The notes under the pieces: generated by a model
Databases searched by the model: none
The model's input: the letters and a program-made list of their open reading frames with translations, nothing else
Told to the model about the DNA's origin: nothing
Shown: one piece after another, positions 42,593-51,692 of the stretch
Position numbering within the stretch: the first letter of the stretch is position 1
Layout: each line of letters begins with the position of its first letter
NCBI RefSeq assembly: GCF_022206305.1
Contig: NZ_JAKOIW010000006.1
Coordinates: 211,756-275,755, forward strand
DNA: 64,000 bases
DNA from: Gordonia sp. 'Campus'
GTDB taxonomy: Bacteria > Actinomycetota > Actinomycetes > Mycobacteriales > Mycobacteriaceae
Direction of reading: 5' to 3'
Translations under genes and position numbers: made by a program

Positions 42593-43111
42593 TCAGCTCG
42601 CGATGATCTCCACCGGCACCGCGCTCGCGAGGGTGTGCCCGACCGGCGAACTCGCCTTGACCTTCGCGTGCAGCTCGTCGAGCTTCTCGCGCGGGGCGTC
42701 GGACTCGATGGTCACCTTGGCGGTGATGGAACTGAATCCGGCGTGGCCCTCGCTGAGCCCGAGGAAGACGTGCAGGTCGACGTCGCCCTTCAGGTCGATG
42801 CGCAGGTCTTTGAGCTCGATGCCTGCGAGTGTCGCGTTTGCGGCGTAACCGACTGCGAGGCAGTTGCCGAGAGCGCCGAGGAGTTGTTCAACCGGGTTCG
42901 GCGCGGCGTCGCCTCCACCGAGGGCTGCGGGCTCGTCCGATGCCAAGGGTGAGAAGGTGCGGACCCGGGCCTCTGATGCGAATGCGCCATTCCACTGGAC
43001 GTGCGCTGCCCACGTCGTCTGCGCTTTCGTCGCATCTGCCCGGATGGCCTCGACGAGCTGCCCCACGGCAGCGATATCGACGTCGTTGAGGCGGGTGGCG
43101 GTCTCGGTCAT
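42593..43111 (-). CDS. OsmC-family protein with a single conserved cysteine
   Basis: The 172-residue protein has OsmC features: VQWNGAFASEARVRTF, NPVEQLLGALGNCLAVGYA with the N-terminal cysteine, and the C-terminal SSPVGHTLASAVPVEI. Hydroperoxide-reducing OsmC/Ohr enzymes use two cysteines; here the second position reads SPVGHTL, with serine. It may bind but not reduce peroxides, or act on another substrate. The ATG at 43111 is preferred to an upstream start. Confidence 0.82.
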   Translation of the reverse strand: MTETATRLNDVDIAAVGQLVEAIRADATKAQTTWAAHVQWNGAFASEARVRTFSPLASDEPAALGGGDAAPNPVEQLLGALGNCLAVGYAANATLAGIELKDLRIDLKGDVDLHVFLGLSEGHAGFSSITAKVTIESDAPREKLDELHAKVKASSPVGHTLASAVPVEIIAS

Positions 43112-43264
43112 GGTGCTCCTTCGCGCAGTTCGATTGCGGTCGAAGCTAACCGGCACCGCCGAGTACGACGATGTTCTGCATCACGGTGAGCCGAACACTT
43201 GGAACTGGTCGCGAAGAGGATCATCCTGCGCGATCGGCGGGGGATCCTAGATTGGGGGATACGT

Positions 43265-43864
43265 TCAACTACCGTGGATCTCGCGACATCGCTCGACACT
43301 GTGCGTCTCGAGGCACTCGGTCCACTCCCGCTGCCCATCGGCCCAGGGATGGGTGGGTTCCTGGCCGGAGTCCAGTCGCCACTGATAGTTGTCACAAACG
43401 ATCGAGTTTCCGGCGGCATCTGTAGCGGTGCGTCCGATATCTGCGCCGATACAACGATCTCCTGGGGACGGTCCGACAGGTGTCGTCGGCAGGCCCGGAT
43501 TCGGCGCGACGCCTGCAGAGCGGGACCAGACCGCACCGTCGGTGCCTGCCAGTCGTGAGCAAAAGGCAACGGCGCCATCCGAGAACTGCGCCGTTGCTCC
43601 GCGCGGACCGCACTCCGCGCCCTCGGCGACGACGGGCACTGCGGGGGTAGGGACTATCGAGGGGGCGGCGGTCGTCAGCACGGCGGAACGAGACGGTGAT
43701 GGCGCCGGCGCGACGCTGACGCTCGAGAACGTCGTTGATGTGACGGCGCTACTTGCACTGGATTCGACCGTCGCAGAACGATCGGTTGCGCATCCTGTCA
43801 TCACGAGGAGCGCCACTCCTACCGCCACTAGAGGGTGAACGGCGCGTTTGACATCGGTCAACAC
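43265..43864 (-). CDS. Putative lipoprotein
   Basis: The 199-residue protein has a lipobox (VMTGC, about residue 25), a long serine/threonine/proline linker and a C-terminal domain with several cysteines (CGPRGATAQFSDGAVAFCSR and DRCIGADIGRT). The family is unknown. Its GTG start overlaps the stop of the next upstream lipoprotein gene, so the two form an operon. Confidence 0.65.
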   Translation of the reverse strand: MLTDVKRAVHPLVAVGVALLVMTGCATDRSATVESSASSAVTSTTFSSVSVAPAPSPSRSAVLTTAAPSIVPTPAVPVVAEGAECGPRGATAQFSDGAVAFCSRLAGTDGAVWSRSAGVAPNPGLPTTPVGPSPGDRCIGADIGRTATDAAGNSIVCDNYQWRLDSGQEPTHPWADGQREWTECLETHSVERCREIHGS

Positions 43865-44304
43865 GGATTGGGCTCACCGATCTTCACTGCGGAGAGAACC
43901 GCCTCACCTTCGGTGAAAGGGGTTCCGGGGCTGGGGGTTTGACCGACGACAATCCAGTTGCTGTCGACCATCTGTGATCTCCCACGACCTGTGGCATCTT
44001 CACTACGCGAGAAGAAGACCCCAGCCGATTGGATCGCATTCTGTGCAGCTTGCAAGTTCATACATACGACGTTCGGCATGATCGATACCTCATTGACGGC
44101 GGACGGAGTGGCCCCGGTGGTGCGCGGGGGAGTAGGCGAAGGTTGGGGCGGTGTCGTCAACTCGGTTGTTGTGAACGGCGCGTCTGCTACAGCCGACTGG
44201 GTGGGCGTCGGCGATTCGGTTCGCTGGTCCGAGGAACTGCACGCGGCGCCGCCCGCGAGTACTGCAACGAGCCCAATGGTCAGTGAGAGGTGTCGAGCGC
44301 GCAT
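43858..44304 (-). CDS. Lipoprotein with PASTA-like domain
   Basis: The 148-residue protein has a lipoprotein signal (GGAACS, about residue 22), a threonine/proline linker and one C-terminal PASTA-like unit (MPNVVCMNLQAAQNAIQSAG, then WIVVGQTPSPGTPFTEGEAV). PASTA units bind peptidoglycan or lipid in actinobacterial envelope proteins. It is the first gene of the two-lipoprotein operon. Confidence 0.75.
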   Translation of the reverse strand: MRARHLSLTIGLVAVLAGGAACSSSDQRTESPTPTQSAVADAPFTTTELTTPPQPSPTPPRTTGATPSAVNEVSIMPNVVCMNLQAAQNAIQSAGVFFSRSEDATGRGRSQMVDSNWIVVGQTPSPGTPFTEGEAVLSAVKIGEPNPC

Positions 44305-44803
44305 GGTTCCCCGATTCTGTAGTGTCCACAAACTGCAAAGGCCGAACTTAGGACGACGCAGGTCGCGTGCGCTGCCGGTCTGTCCGATTTGGTTTGTTCA
44401 GACGAATGGGCTTGCAGCCCGAATCCTGAAGATCGACAGTGGCGACGGCAACGTGGGACCAAACGAATCGCGCCGTGCGGATCGGGCACCGTGGCCTCTG
44501 ACCGCCAGACTTCAATTCGACCGATAGACCTCGATCGAGGTCTGCCGGTCGAGACGAAGTCTGGGGGTCACGTCTGGCCGGCTCTACGCCGCGGCAACGT
44601 GCGGCCGATCCGCTGCCGGTGGCGGAGGCAGGCCGCCTTCGCAGTCGCCGCTTGGCGGCTGAAGCGCATCGATTGCCTATTGCGAACAGAGCCGACCGAG
44701 AGCTTGGCGCCGACCGGTTCCTGACGCGCCGGCCCGGTTTGCTCGGACGCGGACGACGAAACCCGGCGCCGGTGGGAGTTGCCTCGGCGCCGACATCAGC
44801 TGT
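44305..44803. other. Gene-free region containing palindromic element B
   Basis: These 499 bp lie between genes on the minus strand. They contain the long palindrome at 44505-44564 and the promoter region of the lipoprotein operon; no other feature is evident. Confidence 0.5.
44505..44564. repeat. 60-bp nested palindromic element B
   Basis: CCAGACTTC (44505-44513) pairs with GAAGTCTGG (44556-44564), TCGACCG pairs with CGGTCGA, and the centre AGACCTCGATCGAGGTCT is a perfect 18-bp palindrome. Outer and central motifs match element A at 22596. Confidence 0.85.
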
Positions 44804-45028
44804 TCACCAGGTGATCTCGATCCCCAACTCGGATTCTTCGACGCCACGCTCGATCTCGACCTTGAGCTTGACCCGCGGCGGGATGTCGACGCGGACGGTC
44901 TTGTTGTTCTCCACGAACGACACCTCGTTGTGGCGCGCGATGGCGTCCGCGAGTTCGTGGAGTCGCTGCGCGGCTTCTTCGCGAGTCAGTTCGGACTTGG
45001 TCTTGTGTTCGAAGAGTTCGTCTCCCAT
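44804..45028 (-). CDS. Amphi-Trp domain protein
   Basis: The 74-residue protein matches the small amphi-Trp domain: SELTREEAAQRLHELADAIA, an amphipathic helix, two strands (VRVDIPPRVKLKVEIE) and the final aromatic LGIEITW. The function of the family is unknown. The Met at 45028 is used; in-frame upstream Mets at 45052 and 45070 are possible. Confidence 0.78.
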   Translation of the reverse strand: MGDELFEHKTKSELTREEAAQRLHELADAIARHNEVSFVENNKTVRVDIPPRVKLKVEIERGVEESELGIEITW

Positions 45029-45151
45029 CTGTCCATCTGAGCCCAAGCGCATCAAGCGGTCAAGGGTCATTGGTCTGCACTGCGGGGTGCGACACCGAGA
45101 CGTCACCCGTACTTCACCGTCGCGTGGAGTTGGTGCGCGAGGGTGGCCCGC

Positions 45152-46750
45152 ATGACCGCAACCAACGGATTTCGCGACGTCTCCCGCCGAACGATCCTGC
45201 GCGCTGCCGGCGCTGGTGCACTTCTGGTTCCGCTCGGAGCCTCGGTTGCGGCGTGCGGATCGTCGAACTCGACACCGTCGTCGACGAGTCTGATCCGGAA
45301 CCGGCCGGTGCTGACACACGGAGTGGCGACGGGCGAGATGACGAGCGGCGGGGCCTTGGTGTGGGCGCGGTCCGACCGCCCGGCGACGATGATCGTCGAG
45401 ACGGCGTCGAACGAATCCTTCGGTAACGCACGCACATTGCGGGGTCCGCAACTGACGCCCGCCTCCGACGGCACCGGCCGCTTGCGGGTGGCCGGACTCG
45501 AACCAGGGAAGACCGTGCACTATCGCGTCACTCTCGAAGGCGAGGACGGCGCGCTCGGCGAACCGGTGACCGGCACGTTCACCACCGCCCCGGTGCGCGA
45601 CGACGACATCAGATTCCAGTGGTCGGGTGACGTGGTGGGCCAGGGATGGGGGATCAATCCCGACATGGGCGGCATGACCATCTTCTCCACCATGGCCGAC
45701 CGGAACCCGCAGTTCTTCATCCATTCCGGCGACGCCATCTACGCCGACAATCCCGTCGAGCCCACACAGGAGCAGAACGACGGCAAGATCTACCGGAGCG
45801 TCACCAGCCCGGCGAAAGAGCAAGTGGCACAGACGGTTGACCAATTTCGAGGTAACTACGCCTACAACCTCACCGACGAGCACTTCCGACGTTTCGTGGG
45901 GTCGGTTCCCCAACTGGTGCAGTGGGACGACCACGAGGTCGTCAACAACTGGTTCCCCGGTGAGAGTCTCGCCGGCCAGGGACGCGAGGGTTATACCGAG
46001 ATGAGCGTCGACGTGTTGGCACGCAACGGGCGTCAGGCATGGCAGGAGTGGCAACCCGTCGAGATCGGTGCGGCGGACCGGGTGTACCGCAAGGTGTCCT
46101 ACGGGCCGCTCCTCGACGTCTTCATACTCGACATGCGGAGTTTCAAGGACCCCAATCCCGATGCCTGGTCCAGGAACAACGTCGACGGGTTGCTGGGCGC
46201 CGCACAGACGCAGTGGCTCATCGACGGGCTCAACGCTTCGCGTGCGACGTGGAAGGTCGTTGCCAACGACCTGCCGCTGAGCATCGTTGTCGGGGACAAG
46301 AACACGACACCGCCGAACGGGCCGAAGGCGATGGAGGCCGTGGCGCAGGGGGACAACGGTGATCCGCTGGGTCGGGAGATCGCGTTCGGACGGATTCTGT
46401 CGGAGACCAAGCAGGTCCAGAACGTGGTCTTCCTGACAGCGGATGTCCACTACACGGCAGCGATCTCGTACGAGCCGGACCGTGCCGGCTTCGAGGACTT
46501 TGCCCCGTTCTGGGAGTTCGTCGCCGGACCGCTGCACGCGGGCGCGTTCCCCGAGAGCCCACTGGACGGGACATTCGGCGCGACGTACGAATTCGTCCAC
46601 GCGCCCACCGAATCCAACGTGTCACCGGCGGAGGGCTTTCAGCACTTCGGTGAGGTGTCCATCGACGGGAGAACCAAGGTGTTCAGGGTGGAGCTCGTCG
46701 ACGCGTCGGGAAAGACGTTGTACAGCAAGGACCTGGAACCCGCGGGGTGA
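45152..46750 (+). CDS. phoD: PhoD-type alkaline phosphatase/phosphodiesterase, TAT-exported
   Basis: PhoD enzymes are secreted Ca/Fe phosphatases that scavenge phosphate. The 532-residue protein starts with a twin-arginine signal (SRRTILRAAGAGALLVPLG) ending in a lipobox-like VAAC. The PhoD N-terminal domain (LTHGVATGEMTSGGALVWAR) is followed by the metallophosphatase core with FIHSGDAIYADNPVEP, QWDDHEVVNNWFP, DMRSFKDPNP and FLTADVHYTAAISYEPDRAG. The ATG at 45152 has GAGGG upstream; a GTG at 45143 is an alternative. Confidence 0.92.
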   Translation: MTATNGFRDVSRRTILRAAGAGALLVPLGASVAACGSSNSTPSSTSLIRNRPVLTHGVATGEMTSGGALVWARSDRPATMIVETASNESFGNARTLRGPQLTPASDGTGRLRVAGLEPGKTVHYRVTLEGEDGALGEPVTGTFTTAPVRDDDIRFQWSGDVVGQGWGINPDMGGMTIFSTMADRNPQFFIHSGDAIYADNPVEPTQEQNDGKIYRSVTSPAKEQVAQTVDQFRGNYAYNLTDEHFRRFVGSVPQLVQWDDHEVVNNWFPGESLAGQGREGYTEMSVDVLARNGRQAWQEWQPVEIGAADRVYRKVSYGPLLDVFILDMRSFKDPNPDAWSRNNVDGLLGAAQTQWLIDGLNASRATWKVVANDLPLSIVVGDKNTTPPNGPKAMEAVAQGDNGDPLGREIAFGRILSETKQVQNVVFLTADVHYTAAISYEPDRAGFEDFAPFWEFVAGPLHAGAFPESPLDGTFGATYEFVHAPTESNVSPAEGFQHFGEVSIDGRTKVFRVELVDASGKTLYSKDLEPAG

Positions 46751-46814
46751 CCCGGCGAGTACGGAGCCAGGGGTGTGCGTCGACGTCTCGGTGCACATCC
46801 TGTTGCTGGAAGGG

Positions 46815-48599
46815 CTAATTCGTCAACGGCCGCAGGAACTCTCCGGTCACCTCGACCGCCGGCGCCGACGATCCGCCTCCGACGACCAATGTCGCGAAAG
46901 CCAGGTCGCCGACGATACCGGCGAACCATCCGTGCGGGTTCTTGTTGTCACCGTACTCGGCGGTCCCGGTCTTCCCTCCGAGGCCCGGTATGTCGCGCAG
47001 TGTGGTCGCGGTCCCCCGGGTGACGGTGTCACGCATCATGCTCCGGATCGCACGCACGACGTCGTCGGGGATCTGTTGCGGTTGTACGTCACCGGTGGTG
47101 CGCTGACCTGCGACGAGGGACGGGGTGACGGTCTCTCCCCGTGCCAGGCTCGCCTCTGCCAGTGCGAGACCGAAGGGGCTCACCGTCACGGTTCCCTGAC
47201 CGATGCCGTTCTCGACGCGCAGCGCGGGGGTGTCGGCGCGGGGCACCGAGCCGGTGACGGTCGTCAGGCCCGGGATCGCGTAGTCGGCGCCGATGCCGAA
47301 GCGGCGAGCCATCGTGGTCAGGGCGTCGTCGGACAAGGTGTTGGCGAGCGCACCCATCGTGGTGTTGCAGGACCGGGCGAAGGCGGTGGGCAGGGTCGTC
47401 GTCCCGAGGTCGAAGTCGTTCTCATTGGGGATCGTACGTCCTTCGATGGTTGCCCGGCCGGGGCATCGGACCTGCGAGGTCGGTTGCACGGCGTCGGCGT
47501 CGAGTGCCGCCGCGGTCGTGATCGTCTTGAAGGTCGAACCAGGCGGGTACAGGCCGGACAGCGACACCGACCCCGACCTGTCCGCAGCGGTGTTCTGTGC
47601 GACAGCGACGATCCCACCGGTCGAGGGTTCGATCGCGACGATCATCGCCGGACGTCGTTCGCCGTCGACGGCTAGCTGGGCGCGGGACTGGATGTCTCGG
47701 TCGAGAGTGGTTCGTACGGGCGGCGTCGTGCCGGGTTGCGCGGAGTCGACGAGGTGCGTGGGTGTCCCCTCCGCGTCGACGATCTGGAACGACCACCCCG
47801 CCGTGGCGTCGATTGTTCTCCGCCACATGTCGTCGAGGCCGTCCATCGCGGGAGAATGCAGCGCCTTGGTCGCGCTGAGCAGCGCACCTTGCTCGGTGAG
47901 CGAAACTCCCGGGATCTCGTCCACAGACCGCTTGACGCGTGCGAGATCGGACTCACGGAGTCGGATGACTGTCTGCTGTGATGCGTTGTTGCCGTCGAAG
48001 TTTCCGCGGATTCCGGCGGCGTTCATTCCCGGTTCGACCGGGCGTAGTGCGCGTGCGAGCGTCTCGGCGGAATCGAGTCGGGCGCGCTGCAAGTTGACCA
48101 GGGTCACCGGTTGCCAGGTCATGAGCGGTCGATCGTTGGTGTCGAGGACGGGGGTGCGATAGGCCCGGTCGTCGCTGTAGGAGAAGGTGTCGCCGTTGCG
48201 GAACTGTCGATGGAGCACCGTCGGTTGCCATTGGAGGCGCCACCCCGAATCCGTCTCGGCGAGAACGACAGAGGTCTGGTAATTGACAGTCCGGTCACGG
48301 ATCTGCCATCGGTGATCGAGGGTGCCGCTCACCTTCTTGTCGTCGACGAGTTCCCCCGTCACCGTGAGCTTGGGCGTCGCACCCATGCCGTCGAACATCG
48401 ATGAGATGGCGGCCCGAGCCGCGACCGGATCGCTGGTGAGCGCGGCGGCGGCATCCGCGTCACCCTTCTGTAGTGATGCGGCGAAAGATCGCAGGGTGTC
48501 CTCCGGTGACTCCGAGGACAGGAAGCATCCCGACACCGTCCCTACGATCACCGCACACACGCACATCAGTGCCCACCATCGACGCATGCTTCGAGCCAA
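46815..48599 (-). CDS. Penicillin-binding protein, class B transpeptidase with MecA-N domain, lipoprotein
   Basis: This 594-residue transpeptidase crosslinks peptidoglycan. It has an N-terminal lipoprotein signal (VSGC, about residue 25), a MecA-N/NTF2-like domain, a dimerisation domain and a C-terminal transpeptidase domain. The active-site motifs are STFK (Ser355 and Lys358), SCN (410-412) and KTGT (543-546). This is the PbpA/PBP-lipo architecture of mycobacterial relatives. It is convergent with phoD. Confidence 0.9.
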   Translation of the reverse strand: MARSMRRWWALMCVCAVIVGTVSGCFLSSESPEDTLRSFAASLQKGDADAAAALTSDPVAARAAISSMFDGMGATPKLTVTGELVDDKKVSGTLDHRWQIRDRTVNYQTSVVLAETDSGWRLQWQPTVLHRQFRNGDTFSYSDDRAYRTPVLDTNDRPLMTWQPVTLVNLQRARLDSAETLARALRPVEPGMNAAGIRGNFDGNNASQQTVIRLRESDLARVKRSVDEIPGVSLTEQGALLSATKALHSPAMDGLDDMWRRTIDATAGWSFQIVDAEGTPTHLVDSAQPGTTPPVRTTLDRDIQSRAQLAVDGERRPAMIVAIEPSTGGIVAVAQNTAADRSGSVSLSGLYPPGSTFKTITTAAALDADAVQPTSQVRCPGRATIEGRTIPNENDFDLGTTTLPTAFARSCNTTMGALANTLSDDALTTMARRFGIGADYAIPGLTTVTGSVPRADTPALRVENGIGQGTVTVSPFGLALAEASLARGETVTPSLVAGQRTTGDVQPQQIPDDVVRAIRSMMRDTVTRGTATTLRDIPGLGGKTGTAEYGDNKNPHGWFAGIVGDLAFATLVVGGGSSAPAVEVTGEFLRPLTN

Positions 48600-48668
48600 C
48601 TCGTGGGGTCGCCCAGATGCAAAGATGCGACGCGCGATCGTCCGATAGCGATTCGCTATCGTGCCAGT

Positions 48669-49613
48669 TCACCGGCCACTGCTCGCCGAGTCATCGGGCA
48701 TGCGGAGTTCGGTCACCACCGCTCGCGCCACCAGGCCGATCGCCCGGTCGACCTCGGGGAGCGCGATCTCTGACCTGGCGCTCATCGTGAACACCGCAAC
48801 CGCGACGGGGAGTTCACCCGGGAACTCGATGACGCCGATCTCGTTGCGAATGGCGACGAGGGTTCCTGTCTTGCCTGCGACGTCGACCCGCCGGAACGGG
48901 AACCCCGACGCGAGTCGCGACGTGAAAACCTGTTGTCGCATCGTCTGTCGGATGAACGCACACGACGCCGGCGACGCCGCGCGGTCGGTCCAGACCGCAT
49001 CCAGTAGTGACGTGCATTCACGTGGCGTGGCCGAACTCGAGTAGGCGGCGTCGTACGCGCTCACCGACACGTCGGAATCCGGATCGGCCAGTGCGGCGAA
49101 TGCCTCTGCGACCGTGCTGGTTCCGGTCTCGCGCTGCAGGCGTTCGTGCAGTTCGGCCACGCCGCCGACGATCCGGGTGTGTGTCAGACCGAGAGCGGCG
49201 AGGTCGTCGTGGATCTGCTGTAGTCCGATGTGAGTGAGGATCACGTCAGCGGCGACGTTGTCGGACACCGTCATCATCGACGTCGCGAGGTCGCGCCAGG
49301 AGATCGTCACCGGGTCGGTGAAGAGGCCGAGTCCGGTCGGGCCCTGCGCCCATCGGGTGGGATCGACGGTGAGCGACGACGCGAGATCGATATCGCCGCG
49401 ATCGGCCTTGCGGCACAACGAGATCAGGACCACCAGCTTGTACACGGACGCGAGTACGACGGGGGCATCGGCGTCGAAACAGTACTCGACGGAGGCGGAT
49501 CCGATCGTGCGCGCATGGAGCCAACCGGCGCAGCCGGCATCGTTGAACAACTCGCTGACGGTGTGGTCGAGGTCATCTCGTGCGGCGTCGGGAAGTGAAC
49601 CCGCCCCGCTCAC
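48669..49613 (-). CDS. Class A beta-lactamase-like serine hydrolase lacking the Glu166 motif
   Basis: The 314-residue protein has the penicillin-interacting motifs SVYK (56-59), SDN (117-119) and KTGT (248-251). The omega-loop ExxLN that carries the deacylating glutamate of true class A beta-lactamases is not present after LGLTHTRIVGG; an unrelated helical segment replaces it. There is no signal peptide. It may be a cytoplasmic or non-hydrolytic relative. It begins inside the stop codon of the LysR gene. Confidence 0.75.
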   Translation of the reverse strand: MSGAGSLPDAARDDLDHTVSELFNDAGCAGWLHARTIGSASVEYCFDADAPVVLASVYKLVVLISLCRKADRGDIDLASSLTVDPTRWAQGPTGLGLFTDPVTISWRDLATSMMTVSDNVAADVILTHIGLQQIHDDLAALGLTHTRIVGGVAELHERLQRETGTSTVAEAFAALADPDSDVSVSAYDAAYSSSATPRECTSLLDAVWTDRAASPASCAFIRQTMRQQVFTSRLASGFPFRRVDVAGKTGTLVAIRNEIGVIEFPGELPVAVAVFTMSARSEIALPEVDRAIGLVARAVVTELRMPDDSASSGR

Positions 49614-50488
49614 GACGCCTTGCCGATCTTGTAGAGCGCCGCGGTCACGACCTCCGCGATCTCGCCCAAGGCGGCTTCGCGGTACACCACCCGCAGGCGC
49701 AGTGCGGTCGCGTCCCGGCCCATCGACACACTGCGAACCGCGTCGACCGAGGCGAGGACCCCCGGTTCGGCGGTCAGCGCGAAGGCGCGACCGGCGGCGA
49801 CCGCGGCAAGTACCTGATCGGACGAGGAGGCGGGGAGCACATGCGGGTCGAGGCCGGCTTCGCGCAGTCTGTCGATGAGCTGGTCATGGGCGGGAGGGTT
49901 GAACGAGCGTGGCGCGTGGCAGAAGTCGAGTCCGGCCAGCTGACGGAGGCGAGGGCGCTCGGCGGTCGTGACCGGGTGGGACGCCGGAACGACGACGGTG
50001 CGTCGCACGACAACTACGGGCCCGGCGATCAGGGACCCGGTGACACAGGGTGCCTCGACGACGGCGAGATCGAGTGAGCCGGCAGACACCTGATCGATGA
50101 GGCTCACCGTCGACGCGCTCGCCATCTCCTGTCCCGAGGACACTCGCGCGATACGTTGCGCCAGAGTGGCGGTGAGCGTCGCTCCCACGAGAGACACCGC
50201 GCCCCAACGAAGTACCTCGCTGCGATCGCGGAGGCGTCGCGCTTCTCCCTGGAACCGCGCGGCATCGTCGATGAGGAGTCGCGCGCGGGGAAGCAGTTCC
50301 CGCCCGGCGTCGGTCAGCTCCGCGCCGCGCGTCGTCCGCCGGATCAGTAGGACCCCGAGGTGCTTCTCCAGCCGACGAAGCCCCTGGGACACCGGAGGCT
50401 GGGTCATCTCCAGGCGGGCCGCCGCCTCGCCGAAGTGACCCTCCTCGGCCACGGCGACGAAGAACCGCAAGTGCCTGATGAGATCCAC
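49610..50488 (-). CDS. LysR-family transcriptional regulator
   Basis: The 292-residue protein has the LysR N-terminal helix-turn-helix (LRFFVAVAEEGHFGEAAARL, then MTQPPVSQGLRRLEKHLG) and the two-lobed effector domain (LVGATLTATLAQRIARV, GSLDLAVVEAP, VVVPASHPV). The GTG at 50488 matches the family start. Its gene overlaps the downstream serine-hydrolase gene by 4 bp. That co-directional, overlapping arrangement is unusual for LysR proteins, which normally sit divergent from their targets. Confidence 0.87.
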   Translation of the reverse strand: MDLIRHLRFFVAVAEEGHFGEAAARLEMTQPPVSQGLRRLEKHLGVLLIRRTTRGAELTDAGRELLPRARLLIDDAARFQGEARRLRDRSEVLRWGAVSLVGATLTATLAQRIARVSSGQEMASASTVSLIDQVSAGSLDLAVVEAPCVTGSLIAGPVVVVRRTVVVPASHPVTTAERPRLRQLAGLDFCHAPRSFNPPAHDQLIDRLREAGLDPHVLPASSSDQVLAAVAAGRAFALTAEPGVLASVDAVRSVSMGRDATALRLRVVYREAALGEIAEVVTAALYKIGKAS

Positions 50489-50544
50489 GAGTATCAGGAT
50501 GGCATGGTGGGGGCACCCGTGACGCTGACGTGCGTCACCACCGG

Positions 50545-50832
50545 TCACTCGTAAAACTCGCCCTTGGGCAGGCGGGGTCGCGCGGTGGGGGGCCAATCGC
50601 CTTCGCTCGCGACGGTCCAGTTGGCGGGGAATGTGGTGAAATCCATCCACCGGCCGTGGCCGAGGTACAGCGAGAACAGTTCCTCGTCGGGAAAGTTGCC
50701 CAGTCGGACGTAGAGTGACTGATCTACGAATTGGCCCACATACCAGGATCGATCGTCGGGGTCCGGTTCGAAGTGGACCGGGGTGCACATCGCTTGTTCG
50801 AGGTCTTCGACGACTGATTTCCGGGTAACCAT
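50545..50832 (-). CDS. Hypothetical protein, 95 aa
   Basis: No family recognised. The small acidic, aromatic-rich protein (WYVGQFVDQSLYVRLG, then WMDFTTFPANW) has no signal or membrane segment and is probably a single soluble domain. It lies 56 bp upstream of the lysR gene on the same strand and 9 bp after the next gene. Confidence 0.55.
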   Translation of the reverse strand: MVTRKSVVEDLEQAMCTPVHFEPDPDDRSWYVGQFVDQSLYVRLGNFPDEELFSLYLGHGRWMDFTTFPANWTVASEGDWPPTARPRLPKGEFYE

Positions 50833-50841
50833 CTCATTTTC

Positions 50842-51408
50842 TCAATCGTCTAGTCGAGTAGAAACCACGGCGTCGCTGAGCGTGGATCTGGCGACGGCAC
50901 TGTCGGACGCGGTGGTTCCACTGCACTGCAGCAGATACACGACGTTCGCTCGCTGGTAGATCACGTGCTTGTGCACCAGGAACCGGCGATCGCCTGTTGT
51001 ACCCGCATAGTGACCTGCCTGAACGCTCCCGCCGCGTGTCCGGTTGTCGATGGGATAGCGGTCTGCGCGTGTTTCGGTCCAGTCAGTGAGTCGTCGGAGG
51101 TCGGCGAACGCGTGGTCGAGGAGGTCGTTGACGTCGACGGTCGAGTCGACGATGAATCGGGTCAATGCAACGGTGATGTTGTTCCGGTGGTCGGTCCCAC
51201 CAGGACCTGTTCCGATGAACAGGTCCAACAGGCCGCGGTGTGCCGCGTCTGGGTCTCGAACGTAGGCGGCATGGTCGAGATCGATGTGAATCGTGCCGGC
51301 TACCGAGCGTGGATCGGTCACACGCGCGTGCGACACCGCCATGCGGTGCAGTCGGTCGCTGAGGGTCCACGCGAGAGTCATGACCGGTGTGAATCTGAAC
51401 TGGCGCAT
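50842..51408 (-). CDS. Hypothetical protein, 188 aa
   Basis: No confident family. The C-terminal stretch VHKHVIYQRANVVYLLQCSG resembles LpqN/lipid-binding-type lipoprotein domains, but no lipobox or signal peptide is seen, so the N-terminus may be truncated or the start wrong. The Met at 51408 is one option and 51381 another. It lies next to an operator-like palindrome at 51485. Confidence 0.5.
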   Translation of the reverse strand: MRQFRFTPVMTLAWTLSDRLHRMAVSHARVTDPRSVAGTIHIDLDHAAYVRDPDAAHRGLLDLFIGTGPGGTDHRNNITVALTRFIVDSTVDVNDLLDHAFADLRRLTDWTETRADRYPIDNRTRGGSVQAGHYAGTTGDRRFLVHKHVIYQRANVVYLLQCSGTTASDSAVARSTLSDAVVSTRLDD

Positions 51409-51692
51409 AGGCGGCGTTCGATGACAACCATGAGGTTCAGGATGGCATGCGTCGGTAGGGGCTGCCAGATGTCCCCGTCCGGGTTCGTGAATTCACGAGA
51501 TTCAGGACGAGTGTGGTGTGCGCATTTCAGTCACAATCCGTGACTGGTGGTGCGAAACAGTATCCGAGTGGCCGAAATGAGGTCGCACCGACGAAATGAA
51601 GTCTGGGAGTGCGTTCTCGGAGATGTTGTCTCGCAGTTGATTTGCCGCGAATGAGAGTGGCATTCGCCAGAATGTTCGAGTACTTTGGAGTC
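51409..51692. other. Gene-free region with palindrome and half palindromic element
   Basis: The perfect palindrome TCGTGAATTCACGA (51485-51498) is a likely binding site. The segment 51573-51612 repeats the CGAAATGA...AGTCTGG outer part of element A, a degenerate half copy. Confidence 0.5.
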
